DNA of 64,000 bases from the NCBI GenBank assembly GCA_963703745.1, contig CAVPFL010000002.1:806001-870000 (forward strand). The letters run 5' to 3'. The stretch is from AP-15 sp963703745. GTDB lineage: Bacteria; Pseudomonadota; Alphaproteobacteria; ATCC43930; CGMCC-115725. Both the position numbers and the translations under genes were made by a program. Positions 28,266-36,216 of this stretch are shown piece by piece; positions within the stretch are counted from its first letter, which is position 1, and every line of letters begins with the position of its first letter. Under the pieces are notes generated by a model. It saw nothing but the letters and a program-made list of their open reading frames with translations. It searched no databases and was not told the DNA's origin.

Positions 28266-29264
28266 ATGCTGACCCTCTATCACAGCTGTACCATTCCCGG
28301 CGAACGGCCCGCCGACCTCGCCAAAGCGACTTTGCCGGCAAATGTGACCTGGATCGACCTGCTCAAACCGGAGCCGGACGAGGTCGCGTTTGTCAGGCGG
28401 ACCACCGGCCTCGAAGTGCCGAGCATCGAAGACCTGAGCGAGATCGAAAGCTCAAGCCGGTTGCGCCACCAAAACGGCGCAATTTATCTAAGCGTGCCGC
28501 TCATTTATCGCGGTGCCGACACCGACCAGCCGCTAACGACTCCGGTTGGCTTTGTACTAACGCGCGAGCAGCTGATCACGGTTCGGTTCGAAGACATCAC
28601 CTCGTTTAAGACCTTCAGCGCCCGCGACCTGGCAGGTGAGAGCGACCCACTGAGCAGCGCTGCGGTCTTTGCCGGCTTGATGGACACGATTGCTGACCGC
28701 CTCGCCGACATTCTCGAAAATATCGCCACTGAGCTCGACGCGCTGTCGCACCGGCTGTTCCATACCCCGGCCACCGAGCCAGTTTCGCGGCGCCCCCCGG
28801 CGCGTGAAAGCGCCGATCTGAGGATCATCCTGCGCCGCGTCGGCAACAGTGGCGATCTTGCCTCGAAGATCCGCGACAGTCTGCTCGGGGTTGGCCGCAT
28901 TGTTCCCTACGTCCTGAGCCTCGCTGCCGATTGGCTACCTTCCGAAGTCAAGCTGCAGCTCGACACGGTGCGCCAGGATGTAGTGTCGCTCAGCGATTAC
29001 GATGCGCACATCGTCAACAAAGTCCAGCTGCTGCTCGACGCCACTCTCGGCCTGATCAATGTCGAGCAGAACAACATCATCAAGGTGTTGACGATTGTCT
29101 CGGTGGTCGGGATCCCGCCGACCCTGGTCGCGAGCATGTACGGCATGAATTTCAAATACATGCCGGAATTGGAGTGGTCCTGGGGTTATCCCTATGGGCT
29201 CGCCTTGATCTTGCTGAGCGCGATCCTGCCGGTGGCTTGGTTCAAATGGCGCGGTTGGATATGA
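28266..29264 (+). CDS. corA: CorA-type divalent cation transporter
   Basis: A 332-residue CorA family protein. The N-terminal cytoplasmic domain is followed by two C-terminal transmembrane helices; the pore signature GMN is at 293-295 (VASMYGMNFKYMPELEW), with a helix before it (KVLTIVSVVGIPPTLVA) and after it (YGLALILLSAILPVAWF). CorA proteins carry magnesium and sometimes cobalt or nickel. Its position directly after ureG allows, but does not prove, a role in metal supply to urease. A strong hairpin terminator follows. Confidence 0.9.
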   Translation: MLTLYHSCTIPGERPADLAKATLPANVTWIDLLKPEPDEVAFVRRTTGLEVPSIEDLSEIESSSRLRHQNGAIYLSVPLIYRGADTDQPLTTPVGFVLTREQLITVRFEDITSFKTFSARDLAGESDPLSSAAVFAGLMDTIADRLADILENIATELDALSHRLFHTPATEPVSRRPPARESADLRIILRRVGNSGDLASKIRDSLLGVGRIVPYVLSLAADWLPSEVKLQLDTVRQDVVSLSDYDAHIVNKVQLLLDATLGLINVEQNNIIKVLTIVSVVGIPPTLVASMYGMNFKYMPELEWSWGYPYGLALILLSAILPVAWFKWRGWI

Positions 29265-29286
29265 GCCGGTTCCCGGTCATGACGCA

Positions 29287-29314
29287 AAACGCCCCCGGCG
29301 AGGCGGGGGCGTTT
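29287..29314. terminator. Bidirectional rho-independent terminator
   Basis: A perfect 11-base stem AAACGCCCCCG/CGGGGGCGTTT with a 6-base loop lies between the convergent corA and hsp20 genes. The A/T ends of the stem give T-runs on both strands. Confidence 0.85.
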
Positions 29315-29338
29315 CAAATTTAGCGCAGGGCCGATGCT

Positions 29339-29806
29339 TTAGGCGGCCTGCTTCTGCTCGACCACCTGGGGCTGCTCGGCCTGTCCAGTGCCGATCGCGA
29401 TCTTGCGCGGCTTCATTGCCTCGGGCACCTCGTGCACGAGATCGACATGCAGCATGCCGTTGACTAGGCTCGCGCCGACGACCTTGATATGGTCAGCGAG
29501 GCTGAAGCGCCGCTCGAACGCGCGCCGGGCGATACCGCGGTGCAGATAACGGCCGTTCTCGTCTTCCGTTTTCGCCTTGCCGGTCACGAGCAATGAGTTC
29601 TCGTGCACGGTGAGGTCGATCTCGTCGGGAGAAAACCCTGCCACCGCCATCGTCAGCCGATAGGCGTCCTCACCGGTCTTTTCGATGTTGTAGGGCGGAT
29701 AGGCAAGAGCGGCGGTATCGACGCGAGCCGCTGCGTCGACCAAGCGCGTCAGGCGATCGAAACCGATCGTCGAGCGGAACAGCGGAGAGAAATCGAAACG
29801 ATCCAT
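29339..29806 (-). CDS. Small heat shock protein, Hsp20/IbpA family
   Basis: A 155-residue alpha-crystallin-type chaperone that holds unfolding proteins. N-terminus FDFSPLFRSTIGFDRLTRLV, then YNIEKTGEDAYRLTMAVAGF, ENSLLVTGKAK, RGIARRAFERRFSLADHIKV and NGMLHVDLVHEVPEAMKPRK, as in rhizobial-type class A sHsps; the IxI-like KIAIG is near the C-terminus. ATG 29806 has AGGAGG eight bases upstream. The leader looks like a heat-sensing ROSE element. Confidence 0.93.
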   Translation of the reverse strand: MDRFDFSPLFRSTIGFDRLTRLVDAAARVDTAALAYPPYNIEKTGEDAYRLTMAVAGFSPDEIDLTVHENSLLVTGKAKTEDENGRYLHRGIARRAFERRFSLADHIKVVGASLVNGMLHVDLVHEVPEAMKPRKIAIGTGQAEQPQVVEQKQAA

Positions 29807-29900
29807 GACCACATCCTCCTTTGAGCAATATGGATCTGGCACCCGCTGTAATAGCCAGGTGCCGGTTTCAACGCGTGCGGTCCCAGGTTGGCGACCGCAC
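29807..29900 (-). promoter_or_regulatory. ROSE-like RNA thermometer in the hsp20 leader
   Basis: Read as mRNA, the leader contains hairpin I GTGCGGTC/GACCGCAC (29900-29893 with 29882-29875), hairpin II GGCACC/GGTGCC (29863-29858 with 29843-29838), and then TTGCT CAA AGGAGG (29828-29815). The TTGCT next to the Shine-Dalgarno matches the ROSE anti-SD core (U-U/C-GCU), which masks the ribosome site at low temperature in rhizobial sHsp genes. Position and architecture fit; pairing was judged by eye. Confidence 0.65.
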
Positions 29901-29952
29901 GAGATTTAGATGGTGAGCGTTAGAGAAGGATCAAGGGTAGGCTAATCAGGCC

Positions 29953-30180
29953 TCAGGACTTGATCCCAAACCCCTGGAAGCGCTTGTTGAAGCGGGCGAG
30001 TTGGCCGCCGGTGTCGAGCAGGCGGTGCTGCCCGCCGGTCCACGCCGGATGGGATTTCGGGTCGATGTCCAGGCGCAGCGTGTCGCCGGCCTTGCCGTAG
30101 GTCGAACGCGTCTTGTACGAACTCCCGTCGGTCATCATGACCGTGATCTCGTGATAGTCCGGGTGGATGCCTTCTTTCAT
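29953..30180 (-). CDS. rpmE: Ribosomal protein bL31
   Basis: A 75-residue bL31, a large-subunit protein at the subunit interface: MKEGIHPDYHEITVMMTDGS, RLDIDPKSHPAWTGGQ and RLLDTGGQLARFNKRFQGFG. The zinc Cys residues of the C+ form are absent, as is common in Alphaproteobacteria. A GC-rich imperfect hairpin lies between its start and the upstream gene. Confidence 0.95.
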   Translation of the reverse strand: MKEGIHPDYHEITVMMTDGSSYKTRSTYGKAGDTLRLDIDPKSHPAWTGGQHRLLDTGGQLARFNKRFQGFGIKS

Positions 30181-30237
30181 CGCGCCGCCCTCAAAAAGCG
30201 GGCGCGCTTATAGCAAAGCGCCGCCGCCCGCGCAATC

Positions 30238-31275
30238 TCAACCGTGAGAAAGCCGCCACGCGCTGGTAACCAGATCGAGCAGGTCGATCAGCCGAGCGAC
30301 GTAATGGTCACGCAGCCTGACGCTCCCTTCGCCCTCATCGCACAGCGCCCGTTCGAGTTCTCCGAGGAGGCGAAGGAGCCGCCGCCGGTGGAGACCGAGG
30401 CGGCGTTTCAGAGGATCGGTCAGGACCCCAGAGAAGGCGGCCAACACCGCGCCGACGATGACGACACCGCCCGTCGTGGCGGCCAACAGGCCGGGGCCGG
30501 CGGCGGCCGGAAACCAGCTGTACCACAGGCCGCCGAGACCGGCGCCGAGCGGAAAGGCGGCAATCGCATTCTGCTGCGCTATTGCCGCAGCGAGGGCCGA
30601 GCCCAGTGTCACCAGCCCGGGTGTCGCCTGCTTGACGGCAAGAGCACCGAATCCCGTTGCGACGACCCCGGTCGTGATCTCGGCCGTCGCCATGCGCGAG
30701 CCGATATAGCTCCCGATCGCCGCTACGAGCCGGCCGCGAAACTCGCGTTCGCTGCCGGCTGCTTCTGTGAGCGGCGCTCCGAGACAGTCAGCAACTCTGG
30801 GATCGGCGAGGACCGCCTCCGCGAGCGCATCGCGAGATGAAGCGCGGTTGGGTTGACGGCACGGAATCTCGAGCAGTTCGGTCGCCACCAACCACTCGAT
30901 CTCTTGCGCGAGATCGGTTTGGAGCAGCAGGCGACGGCTGGCGAGCCACGCCGCCAGCTGCTGGCGGCCGGCGCGCCGGGCCGCTTGGCTCCCGATCCTG
31001 GCGGCAAGTGCCGGTACCGTCAGAAATAGATTGAGCGGTGCCCGCACCAAATCCCAGCCAACGGAACATCGATGCAATGCGAGACTGCCGGCGAAGGTGA
31101 AATGGCGGTCGATGAAGACGTCGACCCGGTCGCGGCGACTGAGGACATACCGATGCGCGGCACCGCGCACGACCGCGCGGGCAAACTCTGGCTGCGTGGC
31201 CCGGCTATGAGGCTTTGCAGGATCCGTTATCGCGTCGGCCAGCACTCGCCGGGCCCTCCTGATTGCGCGCCTCAA
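30238..31275 (-). CDS. DUF6635-like membrane protein of unknown function
   Basis: A 345-residue protein. The N-terminus is Arg-rich (RRAIRRARRVLADAI), residues about 50-60 carry VFIDRHFTFAGSLALHR, and the middle holds hydrophobic helices (TTGVVATGFGALAV, LVTLGSALAAAIAQQN, GVVIVGAVLAAFSGVL). The C-terminus is a cytosolic helix bundle (RRRLLRLLGELERAL). The layout resembles DUF6635 proteins, whose role is unknown. It precedes rpmE on the same strand with a 57-base gap; co-transcription is possible. Confidence 0.6.
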   Translation of the reverse strand: MRRAIRRARRVLADAITDPAKPHSRATQPEFARAVVRGAAHRYVLSRRDRVDVFIDRHFTFAGSLALHRCSVGWDLVRAPLNLFLTVPALAARIGSQAARRAGRQQLAAWLASRRLLLQTDLAQEIEWLVATELLEIPCRQPNRASSRDALAEAVLADPRVADCLGAPLTEAAGSEREFRGRLVAAIGSYIGSRMATAEITTGVVATGFGALAVKQATPGLVTLGSALAAAIAQQNAIAAFPLGAGLGGLWYSWFPAAAGPGLLAATTGGVVIVGAVLAAFSGVLTDPLKRRLGLHRRRLLRLLGELERALCDEGEGSVRLRDHYVARLIDLLDLVTSAWRLSHG

Positions 31276-31304
31276 GCGGCAAGGGCGGCGATATCAGGCT
31301 CCCG

Positions 31305-32486
31305 TCAGTCTCCCGAAACAAGGTATTCCATCGCCGCCTGCACCCCGCCGCGGCCATGCGGTACCCCGGTCAGCTCCAGCGCCATTTCGACCGCAGCGAT
31401 CGCGCCGAGGATCATCGGCTCGTTTAAATCGCCGAGATGGCCGATGCGGACGATCCGGCCCCGCAACCGGTCGAGCCCGCCGCCGAGCGAGACGTTGAAT
31501 TTGTCGAGGCAGACCTGGCGTGTCTTCTCCGCGTCGTAGCGTTCGGGCAGCTGAACAGCAGTAATCGAATCGGATTGCGCCCGCGGGTCAACCGCGTAAA
31601 TCTCCGGCCCGTCGTTCTGGCGCCAAGCGCGCACCGCGCGCCGCGTGGCTTCGGCGAGACGATGGTGCCGCGCGAAGACCTCGTCGAGATCCTCCTCCTC
31701 GAGCATGCGCAGCGCCTCTTGCAGCCCGTAGAAGAAGTGCACCGGCGCGGTGCCATTCCACACCGACTGCGACGACCCGCCGAGCAACCGCCGCCAATCC
31801 CAATAGACCCGCGGCAGCTTCGCTTCTGCGGTGGCGGCGATGGCGCGGGTGCTTATCCCGGTAAACGCCATGCCGGTTGGTAGCATTAGTCCCTTTTGAG
31901 AGCCGGCGACCACGACGTCGACACCCCATTCGTCCATGCGAAAGTCCATCGACGCCAGGGACGAGATCGTATCGACGAGAAAGAGGGCCGGGTGCCGAGC
32001 GGCATCGATTGCGCGACGCAATGCGGCGATGTCGTTGACGACGCCGGTTGAGGTTTCGTTGTGGACCACCAGCACGGCCTTGATCGCGTGCTCGCGGTCC
32101 TCTCGCAGCCGGCTCTCGAGATTGGCCGGATCGGCGGCGGTGCGCCAATCATTCGGCAGTGTCTCGACCTCGAGCCCGAAAGCCTCTCCGCGCATACCCC
32201 AGTTAAGCGAGAAAAAGCCGCTTTCGACGACCAGCAGCTTGTCGCCCGGTGAGAACAAATTGACGAGCGCTGCCTCCCACGCACCGTGCCCGGATGCGGC
32301 ATAGGCGAGGATCGTCTGGTCGGTCTTGAACACCCGCTTGAGGCCCGCAAAGCACTCTTCGGCGATGGCGCGGAATTGGGCACCGTTAAAGTCAATCGCT
32401 CCACGGTCCATTGCCCGCAATATGCGGTCCGGGATGTTGGTCGGCCCCGGATTGATGAAGAAATGGTACCCACGACTAACGGCCAT
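31305..32486 (-). CDS. PLP-dependent class V aminotransferase (serine/alanine-glyoxylate type)
   Basis: A 393-residue enzyme from ATG 32486, preceded by GAGAGGA; an ATG nine codons earlier is less likely. Family marks are FFINPGPTNIPDRILRAM, AASGHGAWEAALVNLFSPGD, VVHNETSTGVVNDI, LVDTISSLASMDFRMDEWGV and the PLP Lys in VAGSQKGLMLP. Enzymes of this group transfer the amino group of serine, alanine or aspartate to glyoxylate or a related acid. It is monocistronic as far as I can see. The exact substrate pair is not decidable. Confidence 0.87.
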   Translation of the reverse strand: MAVSRGYHFFINPGPTNIPDRILRAMDRGAIDFNGAQFRAIAEECFAGLKRVFKTDQTILAYAASGHGAWEAALVNLFSPGDKLLVVESGFFSLNWGMRGEAFGLEVETLPNDWRTAADPANLESRLREDREHAIKAVLVVHNETSTGVVNDIAALRRAIDAARHPALFLVDTISSLASMDFRMDEWGVDVVVAGSQKGLMLPTGMAFTGISTRAIAATAEAKLPRVYWDWRRLLGGSSQSVWNGTAPVHFFYGLQEALRMLEEEDLDEVFARHHRLAEATRRAVRAWRQNDGPEIYAVDPRAQSDSITAVQLPERYDAEKTRQVCLDKFNVSLGGGLDRLRGRIVRIGHLGDLNEPMILGAIAAVEMALELTGVPHGRGGVQAAMEYLVSGD

Positions 32487-32566
32487 GCGTCCTCTCCAAA
32501 TTCTTCCTGTCATTTATCACTTGGCCTCAAGCGGCGCCGGTCTCGAACGCGCGGAGCATAATCGGA

Positions 32567-32737
32567 TCATGGACGGATGTCTCGCCGCGCCCTCCGGAAA
32601 CGCAAGAAGGCAGGACATCGTCCTGCCTCCTCTTCGGTCCGAACTAGCTCCCTAAACTTGGGCGCCGCGCTCACCGCGACATCTTGGATCGTGACCTTAC
32701 GCGTTCGCGGATCCACAGTCACGCAAATTTTAACCAT
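32567..32737 (-). CDS. Possible small protein of 56 residues
   Basis: ATG 32737 opens MVKICVTVDPRTRKVTIQDV, continues AVSAAPKFRELVRTEEEAGR and stops at 32567. The first 35 residues look like a genuine small beta-strand protein. After that the frame runs through a perfect hairpin (32608-32628), so the C-terminus may be chance, or the hairpin may be a terminator within it. I do not recognise the family. Confidence 0.35.
   Translation of the reverse strand: MVKICVTVDPRTRKVTIQDVAVSAAPKFRELVRTEEEAGRCPAFLRFRRARRDIRP
32608..32628. terminator. Perfect hairpin between the aminotransferase and proS genes
   Basis: AGGCAGGAC (32608-32616) and GTCCTGCCT (32620-32628) form a 9-base stem with a 3-base loop; TCTT follows on both strands. 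It lies between divergent promoters and could terminate a transcript of the small frame at 32567-32737. Confidence 0.45.
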
Positions 32738-32820
32738 GTAGCGAAGGAGGGCGGTGGGGTCGATGGACAGGTCCCCGTGTGTTGCCTAGAGTGCACCGCG
32801 CTACTCTGGGGTTAGGTTCG

Positions 32821-34137
32821 ATGCGGCTTTCCGAATACTTTCTGCCCTTGTTGCGGGAGAACCCCAGCGAAGCCCAGATCGTCTCGCACCGGCTGATGCT
32901 GCGCGCCGGGATGATCCGGCAGTCGAGCGCCGGCATCTATTCCTGGTTGCCGCTCGGTCTCCGCGTCCTCAAGAAGGTCGAGCAGATCGTCCGTGAGGAG
33001 CAGGATCGCGCCGGCGCTCAGGAGATCCTGATGCCGACGATCCAGCCGGTCGAGCTGTGGCGGGAGAGCGGGCGCTATGACGATTACGGCGACGAGATGC
33101 TGCGCGTCCGCGATCGTCACGATCGCGAGATGCTCTACGGACCGACCAACGAGGAGCAGGTCACCGACATCGTCCGCACCTCGATCAAGAGCTACCGCGA
33201 CCTGCCGAAGCTGCTCTACCACATCCAGTGGAAATTCCGCGACGAGGTGCGCCCGCGCTTTGGCGTGATACGCGGACGCGAATTCCTGATGAAGGACGCC
33301 TACAGCTTCGATCTCGACACCGGTGGCGCGAAGCGGTCCTACAACAAGATGTTTGCCGCTTATCTGAGGACCTTTGCCAGGATGGGGCTGAAGGCGATCC
33401 CGATGCAGGCCGATCCCGGACCGATCGGCGGCGACCTCTCGCACGAGTTCATCATCCTTGCTGATGCCGGTGAGAGCGACGTGTTTTTCGACCGCCGCTG
33501 GCTCGAGACAGACATTCCTGTCATCGACGTTGATTACCGGGGCGATCTCGAACCAATTTTTCAGCGCTGGACCGCTTCCTATGCCGCGACCGACGAGAAG
33601 CACGATGCAGCCGGCTGCCCGATCCCCGAGGCGGAACTCGTGACCGCGCGCGGTCAGGAGGTCGGCCACATCTTTTACTTCGGCGATAAGTATTCGCGAC
33701 CGATGCAGGCCCTTGTCGCCCGTCCCGATGGCGCGGCAGTGCCGCTACAGATGGGTTCCTACGGTATCGGAGTGTCGCGCCTTCCCGCCGCGCTGATCGA
33801 AGCGAATCATGACGATGCCGGCATCATCTGGCCGGAAAGCGTCGCGCCGTTCCGCGTTGGCCTGATCAATCTTCGCCCTGCTGACCCGCGCTGCCGCACC
33901 GCCGCCGAGGATCTCTACGCCAAGCTGCGGGGCGCCGGCATCGAGGTGCTGTACGACGACCGTGACGAGTCGCCCGGCGCGAAATTCGCAACGATGGACC
34001 TAATCGGGCTCCCCGATCAGATCGTTATCGGGCCGCGCGGGATCGCCGTCGGAACGATCGAGCTCAAACACCGCCGCTCCGGGGAACGGCAGGACGTCTC
34101 CCCAGAAACAGCGCTCGACCGGGTGACCACGAGTTGA
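32821..34137 (+). CDS. proS: Prolyl-tRNA synthetase (short bacterial form)
   Basis: ProS, 438 residues, charges tRNA-Pro. It is the short form without the editing insertion, typical of Alphaproteobacteria. Class II motifs are visible: motif 1 around GMIRQSSAGIYSWLPLGLRV, motif 2 as FRDEVRPRFGVIRGREFLMK, motif 3 as QMGSYGIGVSRLPAALIEAN, and the C-terminal anticodon domain (VLYDDRDESPGAKFATMDLI). Start ATG 32821; an in-frame extension upstream lacks similarity. It leads the proS-lolC-lolD-dnaE set. Confidence 0.96.
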   Translation: MRLSEYFLPLLRENPSEAQIVSHRLMLRAGMIRQSSAGIYSWLPLGLRVLKKVEQIVREEQDRAGAQEILMPTIQPVELWRESGRYDDYGDEMLRVRDRHDREMLYGPTNEEQVTDIVRTSIKSYRDLPKLLYHIQWKFRDEVRPRFGVIRGREFLMKDAYSFDLDTGGAKRSYNKMFAAYLRTFARMGLKAIPMQADPGPIGGDLSHEFIILADAGESDVFFDRRWLETDIPVIDVDYRGDLEPIFQRWTASYAATDEKHDAAGCPIPEAELVTARGQEVGHIFYFGDKYSRPMQALVARPDGAAVPLQMGSYGIGVSRLPAALIEANHDDAGIIWPESVAPFRVGLINLRPADPRCRTAAEDLYAKLRGAGIEVLYDDRDESPGAKFATMDLIGLPDQIVIGPRGIAVGTIELKHRRSGERQDVSPETALDRVTTS

Positions 34138-34153
34138 GCAAAGCACCGCCTGC

Positions 34154-35398
34154 GTGATCTTCAACGCATTTGAGCGGATGGTCGCGTTCCGCTATCTGCG
34201 GGCGCGACGGCAGGAAGGGTTTGTCTCGGTCATCGCAATCTTCTCGCTGCTCGGGATCGCGCTCGGAGTTGCCACTCTGATCATCGTCATGTCGGTGATG
34301 AACGGCTTTCGTGCCGACCTGCTCGGCCGGATTCTTGGTCTCAACGGCCATCTCGGCGTCTATGCGCAAAGCGGTTCGCTCAGTGATTTCGACGCCGACG
34401 CGACAAAGGTCAGCGAAGTCCCGGGCATCACCGGCGTTACGCCGTTGATCGAGGGTCAGGTCATGGCTACGACCGAGGCCGGCGCAGCAGGCGCGCTGGT
34501 GCGCGGCATCCGACCGGAGGATCTGCGGCGGCGCCCTCTGGTAGCGGACCATATCGTCCAGGGCTCGCTCGCCGATTTCGAGGATGACGGTGTGGCTGTC
34601 GGCGATCGGCTGGCGCGCCGGCTCGGGATCGCCGTTGGCAGTGCGATCACGATAATTTCTCCGCAGGGGACGGCCACCGCCTTCGGCACGATGCCGCGGA
34701 TCAAGACCTACAATGTCGTAGCGCTCTTCGATGTTGGAATGTACGAATACGATAACAGCTTCATCTTTGTCCCGCTCGAGGCGGCGCAACTGTTCTTTCG
34801 CCTGCCGAATGCGGTCACCAGCCTCGAAGTCTTTGTCGCCGATCCTGATCGGGTGCACGAGGATCGCCGGCTGATCGCCGCCGCCCTCGGCGGCCATGTT
34901 CGGATCGTCGACTGGCAGCAGGCGAATTCGAGTCTGTTCAACGCCGTCGAGATCGAGCGCAACGTCATGTTTCTGATCCTGACCCTGATCATCGTCGTCG
35001 CCGCCTTCAACATCATCTCGAGCATGATCATGATGGTGAAGGACAAGGGTCGGGATATTGCGATCTTGCGCACGATGGGTGCCTCACGCGGTGCGATCCT
35101 GCGCATCTTCGTGCTGAGCGGTGCCAGCATCGGTGTCGTCGGCACGGTCGCCGGGCTGCTCCTCGGCGTCGTTTTCACCCGCAACCTCGAGGCGATCCGG
35201 CAAGCTTTGCAAAAGGTCATCGGCACCGACCTGTTCGCGGCCGAAATCTACTTCTTCACCCGCATTCCGGCGCGCCTCGATACGGGCGAAGTTGCAGCCG
35301 TCGTGTTGATGGCGCTCGCCCTCTCCTTTCTCGCCACACTCTATCCGTCCTGGCGCGCAGCCAGACTGGATCCGGTCGAGGCGCTTCGCTACGAGTGA
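34154..35398 (+). CDS. lolC: Lipoprotein-releasing ABC transporter permease LolC/LolE
   Basis: A 414-residue inner-membrane permease with a GTG start 17 bases after proS. It has the family's four-helix layout: a first helix FVSVIAIFSLLGIALGVATL, a large periplasmic domain (about residues 45-265), then FLILTLIIVVAAFNIISSMI, a helix near IGVVGTVAGLLLGVVF, and a last one at AAVVLMALALSFLATLYPSW. With LolD it extracts outer-membrane lipoproteins from the inner membrane. Only one such permease is present, as is usual in Alphaproteobacteria, where it may act as a homodimer. Confidence 0.92.
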   Translation: MIFNAFERMVAFRYLRARRQEGFVSVIAIFSLLGIALGVATLIIVMSVMNGFRADLLGRILGLNGHLGVYAQSGSLSDFDADATKVSEVPGITGVTPLIEGQVMATTEAGAAGALVRGIRPEDLRRRPLVADHIVQGSLADFEDDGVAVGDRLARRLGIAVGSAITIISPQGTATAFGTMPRIKTYNVVALFDVGMYEYDNSFIFVPLEAAQLFFRLPNAVTSLEVFVADPDRVHEDRRLIAAALGGHVRIVDWQQANSSLFNAVEIERNVMFLILTLIIVVAAFNIISSMIMMVKDKGRDIAILRTMGASRGAILRIFVLSGASIGVVGTVAGLLLGVVFTRNLEAIRQALQKVIGTDLFAAEIYFFTRIPARLDTGEVAAVVLMALALSFLATLYPSWRAARLDPVEALRYE

Positions 35399-36097
35399 GT
35401 GAGCTCGGAAATGCCGGCTGAGGCTGCGCTCGAGCTGCGTGGGGTTCGCCGCATCTTCAAGCAGGCCGCAGCCGAGCTCGTGGTGTTGAACGGGATCGAT
35501 CTTGTCCTGCGCCCGGGCGAGATTGTGGCGCTGGTCGGTCCCTCCGGCGCCGGCAAGTCGACGATGCTGCACATCGCCGGCTTGTTGGAGCGTCCGGATG
35601 GCGGCGCGGTACTGATCGGGGGCGAGGATGGCGCGCGCCTGAACGACGAACGGCGCACATTGCTGCGCCGCTCAGAGATCGGTTTTGTCTACCAATTCCA
35701 TCACCTGTTGCCGGAATTCTCGGCGCTCGAAAACGTCATGCTGCCGCAGATGATCGCCGGGCTGCCGCGGCGGCAAGCGCGGGAAAAGGCGGCCGGGCTC
35801 CTCGATCAGGTCGGCCTTGCGTCGCGTGCCGGGCATCGGCCGGCGCGCCTCTCCGGCGGAGAGCAACAACGCGTCGCAATCGCCCGCGCGCTCGCCAATA
35901 ACCCCAGGATCCTGCTCGGCGACGAGCCGACCGGCAACCTCGACCACGCGACCGGGGACAGCGTGCTCAATACGCTGCTCGATCTCGTTCGCCGCACCGG
36001 CCTTGCCTGTTTGATCGCGACCCACAATTTCGATCTCGCCCGCCGCCTCGACCGCATCGTCGCGCTCGAAGACGGAAGGCTGAAGATGTTCGCTTGA
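35399..36097 (+). CDS. lolD: Lipoprotein-releasing ABC transporter ATPase LolD
   Basis: LolD, 232 residues, GTG start immediately after the lolC stop (an ATG at 35411 is also possible). Walker A GPSGAGKST, Q-loop YQFHHLLPEFSALENV, signature LSGGEQQRVAIARAL and Walker B ILLGDEPTGNLD are complete, followed by the switch His in IATHNFDLA. It energises release of lipoproteins to LolA. The order proS-lolC-lolD-dnaE is typical for the class. Confidence 0.94.
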   Translation: MSSEMPAEAALELRGVRRIFKQAAAELVVLNGIDLVLRPGEIVALVGPSGAGKSTMLHIAGLLERPDGGAVLIGGEDGARLNDERRTLLRRSEIGFVYQFHHLLPEFSALENVMLPQMIAGLPRRQAREKAAGLLDQVGLASRAGHRPARLSGGEQQRVAIARALANNPRILLGDEPTGNLDHATGDSVLNTLLDLVRRTGLACLIATHNFDLARRLDRIVALEDGRLKMFA

Positions 36098-36216
36098 GCA
36101 CGCAATTCGCCGCGCGCGCGAGCGAAGGCGAACCGGCTCGAGCCCCGGCGGGACCACGCAGCGGGGGCCTCACCACCGCGGCTGAAATCTGCAGCAGCTC
36201 GTGCGATGGTGCGCGC

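Noticed and set aside
36094..36216. Start of dnaE at the lolD stop
   Set aside because: The 41 extra residues are unlike the DnaE N-terminus, which begins at MPLADFVHLR.
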